Shown here piece after piece: positions 60,435 through 64,000 of a stretch of DNA of 64,000 nt (positions are counted from its first letter, which is position 1; each line of letters opens with the position of its first letter). Made by a program: the position numbers and the translations under genes. Under the pieces are notes generated by a model. That model had not been told where the DNA came from, made no database searches, and worked only from the letters and a program-made list of their open reading frames with translations. The stretch is from Flavimaribacter sp024343425. Its GTDB lineage: Bacteria > Pseudomonadota > Alphaproteobacteria > Rhizobiales > Rhizobiaceae. Location of the stretch: NCBI GenBank assembly GCA_965227645.1, contig OZ245773.1, positions 1,922,001 to 1,986,000 on the forward strand. Direction: 5' to 3'.

Positions 60435-61109
60435 ATGCAGATCCGGGGTATTTGCGTTTCTTTCGGCCTTCTTTTTGCTCTGACAATTTTCTCAGCACCC
60501 ATGCAGCCGGCTTTTGGGCAGGACTTCTCGCCCCCCGAAGAGGGGGCGAGCTGGAGCATGCGCTATCAGGATGAGATCAACGACATCACGCATCTGGGCG
60601 AAGTGACGTATTCCAGTGGGCGTTATCACATGATGCTGACGGGTCGCCTTGTTGGTGACAAGCTCGTCCGACTTCCGGAGGGTATGGGTGCGACGATGAC
60701 CTCGGAAGAGGTTCGGGACCATGAAGAGATTGTCTTCAAAGCACCGAAGGTCGAGTTACGCATGGTCTGGCCTTCGATTTTGGGGCTGGGCGAACTCTAT
60801 TCCAGAGAGCCTCCTTCATGGGTGCCGGAAAATTCTGGTGTCTACCCTGAGTTTGATGCTGAAGACCTTGCAGGGCTTCTCCCTGACAGCCTCAAGCCGG
60901 GTACGTTTGTCGGTGGTAATGCCGTTGACGGTGAGGCATTTGGAGCGGCAGAAGCGGAAATACTGGGCAATCCGACAAGCCGCAGGCTGCCATTTACACA
61001 GGCTTTCAGTGGCAAAAAATACAGTTCGTCGGACATGGTTGCTTTGGTTCAAATTATGACGGTTAGGACAGTGCGCCACTCCGAGGAGTTTGAATTCGCA
61101 CTGCCCTGA
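60435..61109 (+). CDS. Hypothetical secreted protein, apparently ended early by an in-frame TGA
   Basis: 224 residues with a signal peptide (CVSFGLLFALTIFSAPMQPA, cleavage near AFG). The mature part has no motif I recognise; MRYQDEINDITHLGEVTYSS and HMMLTGRLVGDKLV could be beta-strands. The frame continues after the TGA at 61107-61109 for another 92 codons with normal codon use, so the ancestral protein was probably near 317 residues. The 274 bases before it (60161-60434) hold no clear gene. Confidence 0.65.
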   Translation: MQIRGICVSFGLLFALTIFSAPMQPAFGQDFSPPEEGASWSMRYQDEINDITHLGEVTYSSGRYHMMLTGRLVGDKLVRLPEGMGATMTSEEVRDHEEIVFKAPKVELRMVWPSILGLGELYSREPPSWVPENSGVYPEFDAEDLAGLLPDSLKPGTFVGGNAVDGEAFGAAEAEILGNPTSRRLPFTQAFSGKKYSSSDMVALVQIMTVRTVRHSEEFEFALP

Positions 61110-61388
61110 AAAGCCGTCTGGCATCAGGGAATAGACAAGCAACTTGAGAAAACCATTGTCGCCCCGACACCAGCCCGCGTCACAACGATTATGAGTTCGG
61201 CCGGATATGAATTTGTTCTGAAGCAACCCTGGAAATCCGACGACAGCGGCGCAACTGTGCTCCATGACTTGCCGGCCCTTGAATATGAAGTCATTGACAA
61301 TGTGGATGGTTTGCCGCCACCGGAAGAGTTTCTGAATGTGCTTCCAAATATACTGAATGCCGGGCCTGAAAATCTGGAGGGCAACTGA
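61110..61388 (+). pseudogene. C-terminal remainder of the preceding gene, in the same frame after TGA
   Basis: Ninety-two codons in the same frame as 60435-61109, without further stops until TGA at 61386. They begin KAVWHQGIDKQLEKTIVAPT and include an internal ATG at 61191 (65 codons) that lacks a good ribosome binding site. Codon use and the acidic, proline-containing sequence look like a real protein. It is either a pseudogene tail, a read-through extension or a small coupled gene. I favour a nonsense mutation. Confidence 0.5.
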
Positions 61389-61569
61389 TCGTCGATGGTC
61401 ATTCGATCGGGCGTAATCGCTGACGTCCAGGTCTTGTTTTTGTGACCGGGTTGCAAGTCAATTCTGAACGACGGTCGGCAAGGAAGACCGAAGCCGGATG
61501 ATCCCGTATACGGCCGGAGTTCAATCCGGTCGCTTATGTCAAATTGATTTGCCTGTTTGGAACGGAGCG

Positions 61570-63942
61570 TCACTTCACCGGAAACGGGATCCTCAGGTTG
61601 AGCGTCCCGCCATAGGACGTTGAGTCGTCGTTGTAGGCTGCGGTGAACCGGCCCGTCAGGCTGGTCTTGCCGTCGAAGTCGATGGCGAGTTCGGCGCCGC
61701 CGGTGAAGAACGTTCCGTCGATATCGCCCGGACCCGCAAAGCTTGTCGAGGAGCCAATCGCAGACACCGTAAAGGCGTCGTCGCTGAAACCGGCGAAGGT
61801 TACGCCGGCGAAGGGCTTGAACCGGATCGTGTTGCCGCCTGATTGCAATTCGAAGGGCAGGCCGGCTTCCAGCGTTCCGAAATAGTAGGCTGAATCCCGT
61901 GAGCCGATCGTCGCGCCGTCGAAGCCGGACACCCGGTAGCTGTCGGCCCAGTTCCAGAGTGCGCCTGCCTGGCCGAGCAGTTCCAGGCCGACATAGCCGC
62001 CCATTTCGGAAGCCGGTATTTCATAGGCGAACCCGCCGCTGGTCGCCAGGAACGATCCGTCTCCCGAGCCGCTGCCGGTGCGATAGTCGGGGCTCGACAG
62101 GCTGGTCTGCGTGACGCCGCCCAGGATGGCCGCATTCAGCGTGAACCGGTCAGTCGGGAAGTAGAAAGCGCGAACGCCGCCAAAGCCGGAAGTCAGGTCC
62201 GTTTCGTGTTCGCCATCGTCGATGCTTGCGGAATAGGATGCGCCGCCGCCGAACAGGCCGATGCTCCACATGCCGTTGACGGCGTGGTCATACCCGCCGA
62301 CGCCGCCTCCGCCGGATGTGTCGTAGCCGCTGTATACGGTGGATGATCCGAAATCCGCCGCGCCGCCGAACCCGGTCAGCCAGAAACCGCTTTCTCCGGC
62401 TTCAGGGCGGTCGTGATAGAGCGTGTCGGTCATGTCGAAGAAGAACGAACGCATCAGCGCGTCGCCGCTCTGGAAGGGAGCGGGATCGATCGTCGCGATT
62501 TGTGTTGGCGTCACGATCGCCGCAAAGCCGTTGAGATCGACGATTTCCGGCGCAGAGACGAAGTTGACAAGCGATGCAACCGGGCTGTCAACGCTGAAAC
62601 TGTCCGTGCCGTCCCCGAGGTCGACAAGACCGACGATCCGCGAGCCGGTCCCGATCTGCAATGCGTCGTCGCCTTCGCCAAGATTGATCGCTACACCGCC
62701 AAAGCCTTCGAGATAACCGTAATTGTAGATGGTTTGCGACTGAGTGTTGAGCGGATCGGTGTTGACTGCATGGTAGCCGATGATGCTGCCGGTGTTCGTG
62801 ATGGAGGACGGCGCTGCGCCATCTTCATCGAAATCGACGCCGTCTTGCGAATCGGCGCCGCCATTCTCGACCTCAATCAGGCCGGTGTTCAGCACCACGC
62901 CGTCGTCGAGGTCGATGCCGTCCTGCGGGTCGCCGGCGTTGTAGGGAATATAGATCGAGCCGTTGTTTTCGATCCAGGAACCGGTTGCTGTGTGAATGCC
63001 GTCGTCAAGGGCGGTGATCGAGCCGTTGTTGATGACGACGGCGCCGTCCGCATCGAGGTTTATGCCTTCGTCCGTGGCGTAGATCGCGCCATTGTTGATC
63101 GCGGTGCTGTTCAACTCCGCCTGAATGCCGTCGTCGGAGGCGTTCAGTGTTCCGTCATTGACAATATACGCGCCGTCGCCGGCGTTTATGCCATCGCCGT
63201 CATAGGCGGTGACATCGCCCGAATTGTAGACTTCGCCGTTTTCCTCAACCTGAATGCCGTCACTGTAACCGATCGCCGCGCCCTCGTTTCTGATGGTGCC
63301 GCCGTTCTCGGCTTTGAGCGCGTCGCCGTCATAAGCGGTCACGGTTCCCGTATTGACGATCTCTCCGTCGTTCTCGACCTGGATCCCGTCATCGGAACCG
63401 GTGGCTGTTCCTTCATTGAGGATATAGGCGCCGTCCGCAGCCTTGAGCGCATCTCCGTCATTCGCGGTTACGGTTCCCTCGTTGATGATCTCTCCGTCAT
63501 TCTCGATCTGGACGCCGTCGTCCGCTCCGATGATTTCACCTGTTTCGCTGTTGAGGGCGTAGGCGTCGTCGTCGACATTGACGCCGTCTCCATCGCCATC
63601 GATGAGTCCGTTATTCGTTACGTTGGCTTCGTCGCCGCCCTGGACGCCATGTTCGCCGCCGCCGGACAATATCGTTCCATCGTTGGTCAGCGTTCCATAG
63701 TCACCGAACCGGAACCCGCGGTCGCCGCCGCCGTCCACGACGGCGCCTTCCTCAACGATAACCGTCACATCCTCGACATTCTCGTCAACGAATCCGGTGC
63801 TCGGACCGGTGCAGATCACCGTTTGGCCGTCGGTCGGCGAGGCAGGATCGCAATCGGCCCGCGCCGCGGATACGGAAATGACGGTCAAAGAGGCGCCGCA
63901 AAGAAGTTGCGCCGCAAGTGACGCCAAAGATCTCGATTTCAT
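61570..63942 (-). CDS. Autotransporter (type Va) with repeat-built passenger
   Basis: 790 residues. The signal peptide spans about residues 1-29 (cleavage after SAARA). The passenger (30 to about 515) is rich in Asp, Gly and Asn, with beta-helix turns of about 21 residues, and is very acidic. The autotransporter barrel covers about 518-790 (ESGFWLTGFGGAADFGSS, GFGGVRAFYFPTDRFTLNA, ELLGQAGALWNWADSYR). The last residues are RIPFPVK, so the usual terminal aromatic residue is three positions in. Only one early Cys pair exists. It probably displays an adhesin-like rod on the surface. It is transcribed toward the split secreted-protein gene. Confidence 0.9.
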   Translation of the reverse strand: MKSRSLASLAAQLLCGASLTVISVSAARADCDPASPTDGQTVICTGPSTGFVDENVEDVTVIVEEGAVVDGGGDRGFRFGDYGTLTNDGTILSGGGEHGVQGGDEANVTNNGLIDGDGDGVNVDDDAYALNSETGEIIGADDGVQIENDGEIINEGTVTANDGDALKAADGAYILNEGTATGSDDGIQVENDGEIVNTGTVTAYDGDALKAENGGTIRNEGAAIGYSDGIQVEENGEVYNSGDVTAYDGDGINAGDGAYIVNDGTLNASDDGIQAELNSTAINNGAIYATDEGINLDADGAVVINNGSITALDDGIHTATGSWIENNGSIYIPYNAGDPQDGIDLDDGVVLNTGLIEVENGGADSQDGVDFDEDGAAPSSITNTGSIIGYHAVNTDPLNTQSQTIYNYGYLEGFGGVAINLGEGDDALQIGTGSRIVGLVDLGDGTDSFSVDSPVASLVNFVSAPEIVDLNGFAAIVTPTQIATIDPAPFQSGDALMRSFFFDMTDTLYHDRPEAGESGFWLTGFGGAADFGSSTVYSGYDTSGGGGVGGYDHAVNGMWSIGLFGGGASYSASIDDGEHETDLTSGFGGVRAFYFPTDRFTLNAAILGGVTQTSLSSPDYRTGSGSGDGSFLATSGGFAYEIPASEMGGYVGLELLGQAGALWNWADSYRVSGFDGATIGSRDSAYYFGTLEAGLPFELQSGGNTIRFKPFAGVTFAGFSDDAFTVSAIGSSTSFAGPGDIDGTFFTGGAELAIDFDGKTSLTGRFTAAYNDDSTSYGGTLNLRIPFPVK
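62953..63522 (-). repeat. Coding tandem repeats of the autotransporter passenger
   Basis: Residues about 141-330 are nine units of 21-22 residues, alternating between a form like DDGIQVENDGEIVNTGTVTA and one like DGDALKAADGAYILNEGTAT, so a two-unit period of about 43 residues. Several units are near-identical at the DNA level, which would allow gain or loss of units by recombination. Confidence 0.8.
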
Positions 63943-64000
63943 GTATTCCCCCGACTGGATATATGATGATCTGCTGGAACCAGCAGAACTTTTGTAGGGT

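Noticed and set aside
61107..61125. Selenocysteine insertion at the in-frame TGA
   Set aside because: Bacterial insertion needs a stable hairpin just after the UGA; only a three-pair GCC/GGC stem is seen, and the next residues do not resemble a redox site.
62413..63921. 502-codon open frame on the plus strand
   Set aside because: Antisense to the autotransporter. Its apparent repeats are the mirror of the passenger repeats.

Overview
The window is about 62-65% G+C, gene-dense and made of compact operons with 4-base stop/start overlaps. The gene families point to an alphaproteobacterium, most likely in Hyphomicrobiales (Rhizobiales). Supporting signs are a 237-residue LexA with GTTC-N7-GTTC boxes, ExoD, DUF930 and DUF1127-like proteins, large peptide-type ABC importers, and NMT1-motif riboswitches. 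Ectoine hydrolase, a K+-binding Kbp homologue and a K+ channel suggest osmotic stress, for example a marine or saline habitat. No rRNA, tRNA, CRISPR array or insertion sequence was seen.

Layout. (1) 1-8252, minus strand: a nine-gene operon with a TetR regulator, acyl-CoA dehydrogenase, two MDR oxidoreductases, a LivHMGF importer without its binding protein, and an acyl-CoA ligase cut by the window edge. It looks like uptake and CoA-dependent breakdown of an unknown carboxylic acid. Divergent from it (8412-9092) is a protein with the full halohydrin dehalogenase fingerprint. (2) 9175-17418, plus strand: a CmcH-like carbamoyltransferase, a histidine phosphatase and a complete peptide-type ABC importer. 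(3) 17421-22144, minus strand: four overlapping glycosyltransferases; divergent is an FkbM methyltransferase. (4) 23327-27863: a DAO-type oxidase, an orphan PhnD-like binding protein coupled to a fatty acid desaturase, an XRE regulator and a small K+ channel. (5) 28076-32811: ectoine hydrolase with an ArgE-like deacetylase, a DUF930 protein, Kbp, ExoD and a DUF1127-like protein. (6) 32982-40527: an orphan PaaZ, a GFA protein, a hypothetical secreted protein, an LprI-like protein, a large TPR protein and an MFS transporter.

(7) 40693-44588 is the most informative region. An NMT1-family ABC importer and an Fe(II)/2-oxoglutarate dioxygenase form one operon. Two RNA elements of the NMT1 motif (xanthine/uric acid riboswitch) lie in it: one before the binding protein and one directly before the dioxygenase. 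Their stems show compensatory base changes. The operon is therefore read as xanthine or urate uptake plus oxidation. A bidirectional terminator closes it.

(8) 44639-47974: GNAT, homocysteine S-methyltransferase-like protein, BenE-type transporter and a YjbR/MmcQ protein. (9) 47982-53902: a SsuABC/TauABC-type importer with an FAD oxidoreductase and an AroE-like dehydrogenase, divergent from a LysR regulator. (10) 53990-55967: an isochorismate synthase-like enzyme with a strong terminator, then lexA with two LexA boxes. (11) 56501-61388: a block with lower G+C holding a LuxR-type regulator fused to a catalytically degenerate alpha/beta-hydrolase domain, a VWA protein, an SH3 protein, and a secreted protein whose frame is split by an in-frame TGA. 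(12) 61570-63942, minus strand: an autotransporter with a passenger built of about 21-residue repeats.

Functions are assigned from motifs read by eye and from memory of the families; no database search was run.
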